Source: Berberis thunbergii
Lineage: Eukaryota > Streptophyta > Magnoliopsida > Ranunculales > Berberidaceae
Assembly: GCA_003290165.1 (NCBI GenBank)
Contig: QNQO01005848.1
Span: forward strand, 1-64,000
DNA: 64,000 bases
Direction of reading: 5' to 3'
The notes beneath the pieces were generated by a model. It was not told the origin of the DNA and ran no database searches. It worked only from the letters and a program-made list of their open reading frames with translations. The first letter of the stretch is position 1, and every line of letters starts with the position of its first letter. Positions 1 to 10,599 of this stretch are shown piece by piece. A program made the position numbers and the translations under genes.

Positions 1-1118
1 GAATCAAATGTCACATTGAAAGAGTGCACCACTTTTTCAAATCATGAACAACTTTTTTCTTTGAACTCACCATGTTTCATGATTTTTACAATGACTGATT
101 AGGACCCACCATCTCATTCTTGTGGTGCATGAACACCCCCTTTTTTCTTCAGATCCAAGCCTATCTTGAGAGCTAGTTAATGCTTCTCTTAGAGCTTAGT
201 TTGATAACCTCACATAGTTTAGGGCTTTGTTGTCCAACAATACCTTGACAGTGATAAGAGAACATTGAACTCATCATATATGGATGAAGGTTCTTATCCA
301 ATTAGTAAAGTGGATTTCATATACTTTTCAAAAGCTGGACTTGTGAACTACAAGATATGGATTGTTTGATTTGTCTATAATTTCTCTTTGTAGGCAAACT
401 TCTATCTTTTATCTTTCACTTGGAGTATGTGTTCTTATTGTAAAAAGTTAAAAAAAGAGGGTTGTAGCTTTCTATTGATTTTGTGAGGATTGTAGTGGAG
501 AATCAATTGTAGATTAAGTTGCCTGGTGCAAATCATTGTGATTTTGTTTGGTTTTGTAGGGTTGCCAATAATAAACAACTAGATTTGTAGTTGTTGGTGG
601 ATGTGCAATTTCTAAGTTGTTTCTAGTGGCAATCTATATCCAATATTTTTTTTTTGTCTTAATAGATTAAACAATAATGACCAAAGACCTTGAGAAATAT
701 TAGTTAATATAAAATGATGAGAAGTTGACAACTAAACGTGTAGTTCTGTTCTTATAAAAAATGATTGAGAAGTTGACAACTAAACGTTGTAGTTCTGTTT
801 CTATCAATGGGGTTACTTTTATTTTAAACATAAGGACCCAACATCACACCCTACCATAAGCATCAAACAAGGGGAGTGTCATGAACAATTGAATACCATA
901 GATTTCAACATCAATAGCGTACATGTGGAACTTAATGATTCTCAGAGAAGCCATTGTTGACATATAGGATGTGGGATGTATATGCCCATACAAGTCTAGG
1001 ACAGAATGTTTATAGGTGAATTGCTTGGTCTCGAGTTACATGAGAATATAAAAAAGTTGTTTTGTATTGTTTCAAACTTGGCTCCATTTCTTATCTTTTT
1101 CTGTAATAAAAACAACAG
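1..1118. other. intron or upstream DNA of the STP gene; no exon recognised
   Basis: I find no coding match here for the missing first half of the sugar transporter (the N-terminal membrane segments), so those exons lie left of the window or are lost. The stretch is AT-rich. It contains an imperfect tandem duplication of about 48 bp around 713-806, sharing the words AGAAGTTGACAACTAAACG and TAGTTCTG. The left unit is shorter than the right in homopolymers (CGTG against CGTTG, GTTCT against GTTTCT). Confidence 0.5.
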
Positions 1119-2217
1119 GCAGTTCCCCTTTCCTATCAGAGATCCGTCCAACACGGATACGTGGAGGCCTGAACATATTATTCCAACTTAATGTTACCAT
1201 CGGCATTCTCTTTGCGAATCTTGTCAATTACGGGACAGCCAAGTAAGCTACTATACGCTGTTATATCCGACCATCTTGACATTTGCTAAATTAACTTTTG
1301 CTAATAATGTTGTATTCTTCCTGTGTCAGTTAGTCCAATGTTTATACCCTGTTTAAGTCAAATATCTTATCTTATAAAGGCGTGGGTTATGTCACTGTGG
1401 ACATCATCAAAGACATACCCCCACTCTAAAGACTAGTAAATACAGATATCTAGCTAAAAGTTACTTCATATTTGTCAAGACACATGACGGATTTCCACTA
1501 CAAACGTATAGAGTTTGACATTCTACTTACCAGCCTAGAAATTTGTTAAAATTAAATTTGCTAGTAATGTTTGTATTCTTTCCTCTTGTCAGTTAGTCCA
1601 ATGTTTTATCCAGTTTAAGTCAAGTATCTTATCTCATAAAAGCATGGGGTTATGTTACTGAGTCTCTGACATCGGTAGAAGGTATACTAACTAAATTTAC
1701 TTAGGTTTTGACCTAAGAACCCCATTGTGCAAATAGGACCACCCTTATGTCCGTAACATGCCTCCCTGGCTGCTCAGTTTTACCAGTATGTGACCAGAGT
1801 TAGTACTTCTTGGAATGTTTCATGGTGGCAATCGTTGCTTATCTGTCAACAGGTTAATGCTATAACTTGTCAAGACACATGACGATTTACCCATTAAAAG
1901 AGATGGAGTTTGGAATTCTATTCGTCACCCTTGAACATCTAGATTTTTTTTTTTCAACTTGTAACTATGACCGAGGTTCGCACAAAAGAATAGTCTACCC
2001 GGTTTTGTTTTGTGGGGAACTAAACTAAAGATTACTAATACATATACCTTTTATTTTCCTGCAAACAAAGTACTCTTAATTCAAACACCTTGAGCTTGCT
2101 TGAATTCAAGTAAAGAACAATTCAAGTTGGAAATTTGGGTTTATTTCCATGTAGGTGGTCTATAAGGTAATGGATTAGGTAGGTTTAGGTTGTTGACATA
2201 GTGAACTTATTTAAGAA

Positions 2218-2287
<70 letters not shown>

Positions 2288-3528
2288 ATATATTATATAT
2301 ATGGGAACAGATATGTTAAAAAAATATATGGGAACAAAATCCATATATATATCTATAAGGTAATGATTGTTATAAAAAAAAAATACTTATTTACCATCTT
2401 CCTTAAATATCCTGGCAATTACAGGATCAAAGGAGGATGGGTTGGAGACTCTCACTTGGACTAGCAGCGATACCTGCACTCCTCCTAACAGTAGGGTCCC
2501 TCTTGGTCGTAGATACACCTAACAGTCTCATTGAACGTGGCCGCTTGGAAGAAGGAAAGGCTGTGCTTAGGAGGATCCGTGGAACTGAGAAAATTGAGCC
2601 AGAGTTTTTGGAACTTGTTGAAGCTAGTCGCGTGGCTAAGGAAGTCAAGCATCCCTTCAGGAACCTACTCCAGAGGCGGAATCGCCCTCAACTGATTATC
2701 GCAGTTGCTTTGCAGGTTTGTACAACTACCAATGCTGCATCAAAATAATATTAGAGGTTTTAATTATTATATTATCTTATAGTCTTGTTACTGAATTTTC
2801 TTCTTTTGTTGGTGGTGGTGTAACAGATTTTCCAACAATTCACTGGCATCAATGCAATAATGTTCTATGCACCTGTGTTGTTCAACACGCTAGGCTTTGG
2901 AAGCAATGCAGCTCTATACTCATCTGTCATCACAGGTGCTGTCAATGTCGTATCAACTGTTGTCTCAATCTACTCTGTTGACAAGGTTGGACGTCGTATG
3001 CTCCTGCTGGAGGCTGGTGTTCAGATGTTCTTCTCCCAGGTTGTCATTGCAATTCTACTAGGGATCAAAGTAAAGGACCACTCGAATGATCTAGGCAAGG
3101 GGTATGCAATACTGGTTGTGGTTATGGTCTGCACATTTGTGTCAGCCTTCGCATGGTCATGGGGGCCACTGGGATGGTTGATCCCAAGTGAAACGTTCCC
3201 ATTGGAGACAAGGTCTGCAGGGCAGAGCGTAACTGTGTGTATCAACCTGCTCTTCACCTTTGTGATCGCACAAGCCTTCCTCTCGATGCTGTGCCATTTC
3301 AAGTTTGGCATCTTCATTTTCTTCTCTAGTTGGGTGTTTGTCATGTCGTGCTTTGTGCTGTTTTTAGTCCCTGAAACAAAGAACATCCCCATTGAGGAGA
3401 TGACTGAGAGAGTCTGGAAGCAGCATTGGCTCTGGAAGAGGTTCATGGATGATGACGAATATGATGGTGTTCCAGCAATAAAAAATGGGAATAAGAGCAA
3501 TGGATTTGATCCAACTTCCCAGTTGTGA
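1119..3528 (+). CDS. STP: sugar transport protein (STP-type hexose/H+ symporter), 3' exons, two frameshifts
   Basis: Plasma-membrane monosaccharide-proton symporter of the major facilitator superfamily. Three exons are visible: 1119-1242 (after AG at 1117-1118), 2425-2715 and 2827-3528, with GT...AG introns 1243-2424 and 2716-2826. Exon A reads the [13 protein letters not shown] and NYGTA motifs before the central loop. Exon B is the central loop and start of TM7. Exon C holds [14 protein letters not shown] (substrate binding), the DKVGRR loop motif, the later membrane segments and the PETK motif near the C-terminus. Stop is at 3526-3528. The first part of the family's usual ~510 residues is outside the window. 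Two single-base losses break the frame: TTT at 1129-1131 and GGG at 2439-2441, each one base short of the family pattern; exon A is 124 nt where 125 keeps frame. Either a recent pseudogene or base-calling errors in an intact gene. Family assignment is firm; the exact paralogue is not. Confidence 0.9.
1275..1660. repeat. imperfect tandem duplication inside STP intron
   Basis: Two related blocks, about 1275-1395 and 1520-1660, share the words GTCAGTTAGTCCAATGTTT, GTTTAAGTCAA and TATCTTAT in the same order. The left copy is shorter at several homopolymers (GTT/GTTT, CTT/CTTT, GGG/GGGG). Confidence 0.7.
2223..2318. repeat. (TA)n microsatellite in STP intron
   Basis: A run of alternating TA, broken by a few AAT/TTA steps, about 100 bp upstream of the exon that starts at 2425. 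It is a likely length polymorphism and a weak point for assembly. Confidence 0.95.
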
Positions 3529-4137
3529 ATTGTGTCAGCAATTGACATACTAGTGCTTATATGCTATGCTAAAAGGACGAAAATATATACACGAATGTAG
3601 TCGTAAAACCACACTGTTGCTTGTTCAGATCTACAGATGAGAATTTATCTTCCTTCGAATTTTCATGATATCTAGAAATGAGAATTTATCTTCCTTCGAA
3701 TGAATAACACATGAAATTAGTTATAACTCATTGTTACTAGTTCATATCTACAAATGAAAAATCTTCCTTTAAACTGCCAATACACTTCAAATTTCAAATT
3801 CTCAATACACTTGAAAAAATGCAGTTGCGAAGGCGAGGTCTAAGGTCATATTTCTTTGAGGGTGTTGGAACAGAGTTCTCTGCAACTTCTTCATTTAATA
3901 TGAAATCAGGATCATCACATACTTCATCTTCTGATAACTCTGTCGATCCAGGAAAATAAATTCACGTCGCTTTCTTCATATGCTATCAAATACTTATGTT
4001 TTTCCATTGTATTGACTTTGTCCATAAGAACTTGTTAACATTTTATGGTTTAGCACCTCATATGACGTGATTAATAAAAACATGAAATTCATCCATCAGA
4101 TATTAGTGATTATTGTGAAAGTAACCAATCAATCTTA
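3529..4137. other. 3' flank of STP gene; no gene
   Basis: AT-rich downstream sequence, presumably including the STP 3' UTR. It has a short duplication of GAGAATTTATCTTCCTTCGA near 3640 and 3680. I see no further coding signal. Confidence 0.5.
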
Positions 4138-4687
4138 GGGTGTGTTTGGTTGCATGGAATCTTAAGGTGGGAATTGGAATCCCATTCCATGGCATCCCAT
4201 CCCATGTCAAGGCATCCCATGCCATGGACTTGACCAACTTTGATGTTTGGTTGTCCATGGGAATAGGATTCCAATTCCTATTGTGAGTGTTTGGTTGCCT
4301 AAAACTAATCATGAGAATTATTTTATTTATTTTTTATTTATTATAAAAATCCCACAATTCTAGTGTTTTTGATTTTTAATTTTGAACCTAATGTCTGTTT
4401 AAATCTTTCAATGAGAAAGCAAAGTTCAATACTGGTCTTCAAGCTAAATTCATTCTGTAACAGAAACATTTTTTTGATCAACGCATGAATACGTAAATAA
4501 TTTGAACTCTCCTGAAAGGGTGAAGCTAGCCCCTCATCATTGAAAGGTTTTGATGTATGTTCAAGTTGTGAGATTGTGCTCTGGGTAAAATGCTATAATG
4601 TGTTTTCCCTTTGATATCATATATTATATACCACACCTTAAAAGAAAAATATATTGCACGCTAAAATCTCATTCATCTGGTTTAGAT

Positions 4688-4796
4688 ATGAAGGAAAATG
4701 CAATTTTAACAAGTCACACATTAGCACTTAACAAACAACTATTGATTCAAGATATAAGGAAAATGCAATTCTAACAAGTCACACATTAGCACTTAA
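4688..4796. repeat. two-copy direct repeat within the PIF-like element
   Basis: Units at about 4688-4733 and 4751-4796 share AAGTCACACATTAGCACTTA and GGAAAATGCAATT with one substitution. This lies in what would be intron sequence of the captured HPR1 piece. Confidence 0.8.
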
Positions 4797-4901
4797 CATT
4801 AGCACTGCCATAGTTGCAAATCAGGAAAGCTAGAAACACAAAGATACTTCAACAATAATAATGTACTTGCCATATGAACAAATTCAGCATGAATAGATTA
4901 C

Positions 4902-5210
4902 CATCATCCTAGCATAAGCAGATCCAATACGGCCAGCTTCAATCACTCCCACAGTCTGCCCCTTGAGCAAGTTCCCCTACAAATCTACATATAAACACGG
5001 ACCCAAATAATGTACTTGCCAGAATCTGTTGCTCCTGTTTATATATCAATTGTCGAAAAAAATTAGTGACAGTCATAGTATCTCTTACAAATGTGGAAGC
5101 CATCCATCATATAAGCCAGCTCTCATGAGCTCATCTGCTTTGACTATTCTTCTGGCAGCTGCTAGTGAAAGTGAAGCTGCTAATTCTGCCGTTGTCTCAG
5201 TGAGTACACC
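4902..5210 (-). pseudogene. HPR1: hydroxypyruvate reductase (HPR1) fragment, two exons plus intron
   Basis: HPR1 is the peroxisomal NADH-dependent reductase of photorespiration (hydroxypyruvate to glycerate). On the minus strand, exon 5089-5210 reads GVLTETTAELAASLSLAAAR and on to LYDGWLPH. After a GT...AG intron (4985-5088), exon 4902-4984 reads LLKGQTVGVIEAGRIGSAYA and RMM, followed by a GT donor. Together they cover the region entering the Rossmann fold. The first glycine pair of the GxGxxG NAD motif is damaged (GAG has become EAG), and one extra G in the GGGG near 4975 shifts the frame. No earlier or later HPR1 exons are found between the element's ends. Retention of the intron shows DNA-level copying. 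The gene match is strong; the copy is non-functional. Confidence 0.85.
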
Positions 5211-5261
5211 CTACAAAGTAAATATGAAATTAACACTACAAAGATGCAAACTTTCCATACT

Positions 5262-5400
5262 GTTGGATTCAAATCTAGACTCAACAAGTTTAAATTCAAC
5301 AATTGCAAAATGGAACTTTGCAACTGTACTGGATTCAAATCTGGACTCAACAACTAACAAAATGGAACTTTGCAGCTGTATTGGATTCCAAATCTAGGAT
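5262..5400. repeat. degenerate tandem repeat, about 55-70 bp units
   Basis: Repeated words TTGGATTCAAATCT, GACTCAACAA and AAAATGGAACTTTGCA occur two to three times in order. The stretch lies upstream (minus-strand sense) of the HPR1 exon. Confidence 0.75.
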
Positions 5401-5410
5401 AAACAAACCC

Positions 5411-6300
5411 CAGACTAGCATTCAAACTAAATCAAATCAACAAATGAGAAAAAAATGGATTTTAAATTTATGGTTTCTAGATGTTGAACACAAGAACACT
5501 ATTGATCCAACACAAACACACGAACAATCAGATACCCATCACAGAAAACCAATTAAAGAGTGAATAGATTTCACCTTTGAGATTATTCAAGCTTCCCAAT
5601 CATCAGAAAAACAAGCCCATTTCTCCATTTTAGCTCTCCTCCATTTCCCCCATCAAATTGAGCACAAAAGACCACTTTTTCTTCACAAATCTCACAAATC
5701 CAAAGTTGTTTGAGCTAGAACAAAAGTGGGGTTTGGTTCTTTTCTTCTTTTCAACTATCTTATCCCTGACAAGTTCACAGAACAGGCTAGCAATAGAACA
5801 TAGTGTAGACCCCTTTTGATATTCACAAAGTTTCTTGACAAACATTTCAAAATAGAGATCTCAAAATTAAGCTCGAGCGAGCAAGAGAAAGATGGAAAGA
5901 CGAGTAGAGGAGAAGAGAAGCTATAACGAATGGATTGCTTTCGACAGAAATTTTCACACCGGCTCGCCCCACTCTCTGTAAACTCCAAACCCTTTGATCC
6001 ATTTTGAGTTTCGAATCATTGAGAAGTAGAGATCAAGAAATAGAGAGAAAAAGATGAGAGAGGTACCTGGTCTTCTTTGCGACAATGAGAGAGCGATCTG
6101 TTCCAATGATGTGAAGAGAGGCGAAGGAGGGGAGAGGATTGGGAGGGAGGTTTGTTTGCTTCAATGATGTGAAGAGAGTCGAGCGAGGAGAGACGAACGT
6201 GAGTTTTTCTAGTCCCGTGAATTGTTTTCCTCGGTGAACTGAGGCATAATCTGTGGCACGTGCTGTCATCAAATGCTCATGAATAAAAAGTTAAACAAAC
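5411..6300. other. right part of the PIF-like element, no recognised gene
   Basis: Minus-strand reading frames of 70-80 codons occur but match nothing I know. The segment may be further captured upstream or intron sequence of HPR1, but no exon is visible. Confidence 0.4.
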
Positions 6301-6548
6301 ACCTTAAATCATATTTTAAGTAGGAATAGGATTCCAATTCCCATAAAATTGGTGCAACCAAACACACCCTTAATGAGCTTTGATAAGGATTTAAATGATT
6401 CCTAAAGTGTCACTCACCTGAAAGTGAAGATGGAAAGTATAATCTGAATACAAGTCAGGACCACAAACGTTGATCTAACCAACATTGTTTTAGAAGCTAT
6501 CCAAGTTTTCTCATTGAGGTCATCTCCAAAGCCAACAATTATAGATTC

Positions 6549-6970
6549 TGATGATACATCAAAATAGACCAATCATCACGATCCAGACCAGTCGAAGCCC
6601 AAATCCAGGCCCGATGTGCGTTATCTCATAAATAAGAAGAGCGTTGCACTAAGAAAGAGCCGTGGATGGACTTACGCCTCCACGAACGCATCTCCATTAA
6701 GGAGAAGACTGTTACATAAACATCTCCTTCCATTGCGCCTCACATGCTTAAGTCACGCAGAGAGTTAACCACGACCATTATAAAAGGTAAATGCAAATTC
6801 GACAAAGGTATGCAACTTTAACTGAGTTTTGTCCAGATTTACATCCTTCTTCCAAACAGAGTTACTGACTTAAGCATCGGAGTGCCTTCGGCCACAAAAA
6901 AGGTGGTCATTGGCAGTCTAACAATTGTTTTGCAGGTCAAACTCACAGAAGGACGATTTTGGACCCATCA
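6549..6970 (+). repeat. 5' LTR of the Tat-like element
   Basis: Begins TGATGATACATC and ends GGACCCATCA directly before the primer-binding region. A TATA-like box TATAAAAGG lies at 6779-6787, and a typical gypsy R/U5 phrase ACTTAAGCATCGGAGTGCC follows at about 6869. The outer boundary is inferred from the TG start only. Confidence 0.65.
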
Positions 6971-7082
6971 GTTTGGCACCGTCCGTGGGGAACGACGAGT
7001 TTCCTCTTTCTAAAAACAGAACACACTGTGACAAAGCTCACCACAACCTAACGAAAGATTGACAAAGCCATCAAAAAGAATA

Positions 7083-9190
7083 ATGCAGTCTACGGATCCC
7101 AAATTCAGTAATGATTGCGACAACACAACCACTGACACATCACTAACGGCTCAGGGAGAAGATGTAGCCTGAAACACCGAACCTATAGCATCCAAGAATG
7201 TGGATCTGCTACACGCAATGGTCTAGACAACCCAGACAGCCGTCGGTGCTGTCACAGACCCTCGAGTAGACCTATTCATGGCAAAGATGAAATACCAGTG
7301 TTCTAAAAATCGGCTTAAGCGGCCGCCTAGGCGCTAGAAGGTGGAAAACCGCCTAGATTAATGGCTGGGCGGGCAGACTAGGCGGTTCTGGGCGGGTCTG
7401 GGTGGGATCTAGGAGGTCTGGGCGATTTTTATTTTTTATTTATTTATTTATTTTATTTTTATTTTTTAATAAGGCTGATTGTGTTCTTATTTTATTTTAT
7501 TTCCTATTTTTTAGAAATAAACTATTTAATTGTTTTTTTATTCAGTATATGTCTAAATGTAGCAAATGATGATTACTTAATGAAATTCTCAAAGGATCTG
7601 CCGGTACCAATTTTACTAATGTAGATTTTATCAAACATAACTGAGGTTATTCATGCAATTTGAAGAAAAATAAAAAAGTACACAAATTCAAATTTATATA
7701 AAGTACCCATCATGACCAACTTCAGTCATTTGAGTTTTGATAAATTTTGTTCACGATTGTTAATTTTTCATGTTTTCAAATTTTGCATATGTATATTGGT
7801 ATTAAATTAGATGTAATTGATAATGTATTATGCTTAACTTTTGTAAATTATTAAAGTGATAATGCAAAACCTAAGACCGCCTAGGTGCCGCCTAGGCGCT
7901 AGGCACCTGCTCGCCGCCCGCCTAGCGCCTAGAGATTTTTAGAACACTGTGAAATACATGACAGAGATGCTGGAAAAAATACCCAGGAACATATTCAGCC
8001 AGCCGACCCTACTCTAGCACCACCTCAACAAAACTCCATTATCCGAACTCAAGGGAGTGACGAAGCCTTAGCGGAACCCCAACAGAGAAACGTTGATAGT
8101 AGCGAGATCAACCAAGACAAGACTCCGCAGTGCGGTGAAGCAGTTACCGAGATCCCGTTTAGGATTGGAGTCATGGATCCCAACGTACTATACGAGTTGG
8201 CCAAACCACCATTCTCTGACAAACTCATGAAAAAGGCAATGCCAAAGAATTTCACTCTGCCAAAATTCGAAGTGTATGATGGTACCATCGACCCAACTAA
8301 TCACCTAAGACATTTTCACCACATGATTGCTCTAAAAGAAACCACGAAATCGATCTTGTGTAAAACGTTCCTAACTAGCCTACATCCACAACAATGAACT
8401 GGTCAACAACCTACCACCAAGGTCAATAGATTTCTTTCAGGCCTTAGCCACTGCTTTCGTTACCAGATTCATCCAGAGATAGCGGAAAAGGAAACGACCC
8501 CACTACCTTCTGCACATCCGACAAAAGCCAGAAGAAACAATACGAGAGTATGTTACTCGCTTCACCAACGAGTTAACAATGATTAATGAATGTAGCAATG
8601 ACACGGCCGCAGCAAATTTCATCGCCGGATTGAAGAGATGCACCTTCTTCGATGCCCTCAACATGGAACCTCCAAAAGGGATGGCGGTCCTGCTGAAAAT
8701 AGCACAGAAACATATTTCCCTCGAAGAAATGAAAGTTGTAACGAGAAATAATGAGCAGGAGGGGGATAACCATTCGAGGAAACGAGAAAGAAAATATGAA
8801 AGAAGACGAGATGGCGGATCGCGGGAGGACAATAGTCATTTAAAGAAACATCGAAACGACAGACGCAAAGAGCCCAATCAGTAGGAATCCAGGAAATCGC
8901 AATCAGCACGACCCAATCATGAGCGAATTACCAACGTAATGAAGAAATAATATAAACCATACACAGCCCTAAAAGCAAGCCGAGCCGACATCTTAAAACA
9001 CATCAAATTGGGAGAATGTCAACTTGCCAACCAGGATGATAGAAGACCCGAAAGGACGAGACAAGAATAGATATTGTTCTTTCAACAAGGATCACATACA
9101 TAATACCGAGGACTGCTACAAGTTGAAAGAAGAAATCGAACACTGGATCCAGAGATGACGACTGGACAAATTTGTCAGCATATCAGACAA
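7083..9190 (+). pseudogene. Ty3/gypsy gag remnant
   Basis: The reading frame starts at ATG 7083 and is broken by stops and shifts. Around 8173-8397 it reads the capsid-type segment with PKFEVYDGTIDPTNHLRHF. Around 8530-8880 it continues (EETIREYVTRFTNEL, FIAGLK) and ends in a basic stretch. Near 9070-9160 the degenerate zinc-finger pattern YCSFNKDHIHNTEDCYKLKE is visible. The frame is interrupted by the MITE at 7296-7942. It once packaged element RNA and is now dead. Confidence 0.8.
7296..7942. mobile_element. hAT-type MITE inserted in gypsy gag
   Basis: Perfect 16-bp terminal inverted repeat CAGTGTTCTAAAAATC at 7296 and complement ending at 7942, with an 8-bp duplication TGAAATAC at 7288-7295 and 7943-7950. 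Subterminal regions are packed with the palindromic motif CGCCTAGGCG and variants; the centre is AT-rich. No ORF. Removing it rejoins the gag frame. Confidence 0.92.
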
Positions 9191-9719
9191 ACAATTCAAA
9201 GGCAGAGAAAAAACGGACGCTACAGCCACGGGATCAAATGAACGATCAAGGGAATTGATATATGTTTTACACTGCATCCGCCCTGGGAAAGAAGCACCTC
9301 CCACCCGAACAGACCTATATTGAGGTCGAAATATCAACGCTCCGAATACCTTAGAAGCAGAGACAAATTCGGCCAAAGTCACTTATAAAGGAACTAACAA
9401 ACTCCATCAGGCCCTAACAAGCAGCACCAAACGGGGAACAATAACGACCCAAGCAAATAAGGTCATAAATTATATGGAATAGCAGAGGCACAAAATCCAA
9501 CGCAATGATAGACACTAGCAACGCTGAAATAAAAGAGGAAATGATCCATAATGTAGCGGAGTCATTCCAGGAACACGACTGCTAAAATAGTTGAAGAATC
9601 AATAAAGTTTCATTTTCAAAATCGACATCTCGCAAAAGCAAAAAAACTTCATAGCACAACTATTAAAAAAACAATCGATGCAAAAAACCCAAAAGAAATC
9701 AAGACACAAGTTAGGTATT

Positions 9720-10440
9720 CACAATAAACTTCTGGTCTGATCAACCAAAGAAGTAAGAGTTGGACGAACGAGTCAACTAAATGGAATGACTTCAAGTCGA
9801 CTAGAATGTCACACAAAACGTAGCAAGAGTTGGACATTCAAGTCAAACTAAAAACAGAAACTTTGAATCGACCGAGGTGTCGAGTTAACAAAGTAAAAGT
9901 TGGACAAACAAGTCAACTAAATGAAATGACTTTGAGTCGACTAGAGTGTCGCACAAAAGGAAGCGAAAGTTGGACACCCGAGTCAAACTAAAAACAAAAA
10001 CTTTGAATCGACTGAGGTGTCGAGTTAACAAAGTAAAAGTTGGAAAAACGAGTCAACTAAATGAAATGACTTCAAGTTGACCAAAGTGTCGCACAAAACA
10101 AAGCGAGAGTTGGACACCCGAGTCAAACTAAGAACAAAAAATTTGAATTGACCGAGGTGCCGAGTTTATGAAGAAAAGTTTCAACTAAATGAAATGACTT
10201 CAAGTTGATTAGAGTGTCGCACAAAACGAAGTAAGATTTAGACGCCTGAGTCAAACTAACATGGAAACCTCGAATCAACCAAGATGACAAACTGACGAAG
10301 TAAAGGTTGAATGGACAAGTCAACTAAGTAAAGTGTCTACGGGATAACTAGAGCGTTGCACCAATGAAACAAATGGAACAAAAGAGTCAATTTAGCAAAA
10401 CAACTTCGTGTCACAACAAGTTAGCGAAGTAAGAAACCAA
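9720..10440. repeat. tandem repeat array, about 130-150 bp period
   Basis: About five degenerate units, each with AGTTGGAC..ACGAGTCAACTAAATG and then GAGTCGACTAGAGTGTCGCA-type words (for example starts near 9746, 9897, 10037, 10171, 10300). Each unit has two related halves. The units decay rightwards. Such arrays occur in the 3' non-coding part of Tat/Ogre-type elements. Confidence 0.85.
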
Positions 10441-10599
10441 GCGCACGGATAATTCAACAAAGTATAAGATAAGCTAACAAAACAGTTTTTCACAAAAAAA
10501 ATTCGGAGACAATAAAACACAAGATTAAGACAATGACGAACAAACAAAGTCAATAAAGAAACTAATTCTTATTATTTAAAATCCATTCGGTTACAATGG

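Larger units (their letters stand above)
4138..6369. mobile_element. PIF/Harbinger-like element carrying an HPR1 gene fragment
   Basis: Terminal inverted repeats start GGGTGTGTTTGGTTGCA at 4138 and end with its complement at 6369, with a 3-bp duplication TTA at 4135-4137 and 6370-6372. This is the PIF/Harbinger (Tourist) signature of GGG...GTTTGG ends with TTA/TAA targets. The subterminal sequence (TGGGAATTGGAATCC) is also inverted. At 2232 bp it is large for a MITE, and I see no transposase or Myb-like ORF. Its middle carries two exons of hydroxypyruvate reductase on the minus strand, so it looks like a gene-capturing, non-autonomous element. The same ends occur in the small element at 35997-41183. 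Confidence 0.85.

Noticed and set aside
1006..1191. 61-codon frame starting at 1006
   Set aside because: It runs across the STP splice acceptor in the wrong frame; the exon begins at 1119.
4138..6369. A Pack-MULE carrying HPR1
   Set aside because: The target duplication is 3 bp (TTA) and the ends are GGGTGTGTTTGG, which are PIF/Harbinger features; Mutator elements give 8-10 bp duplications and longer inverted repeats.
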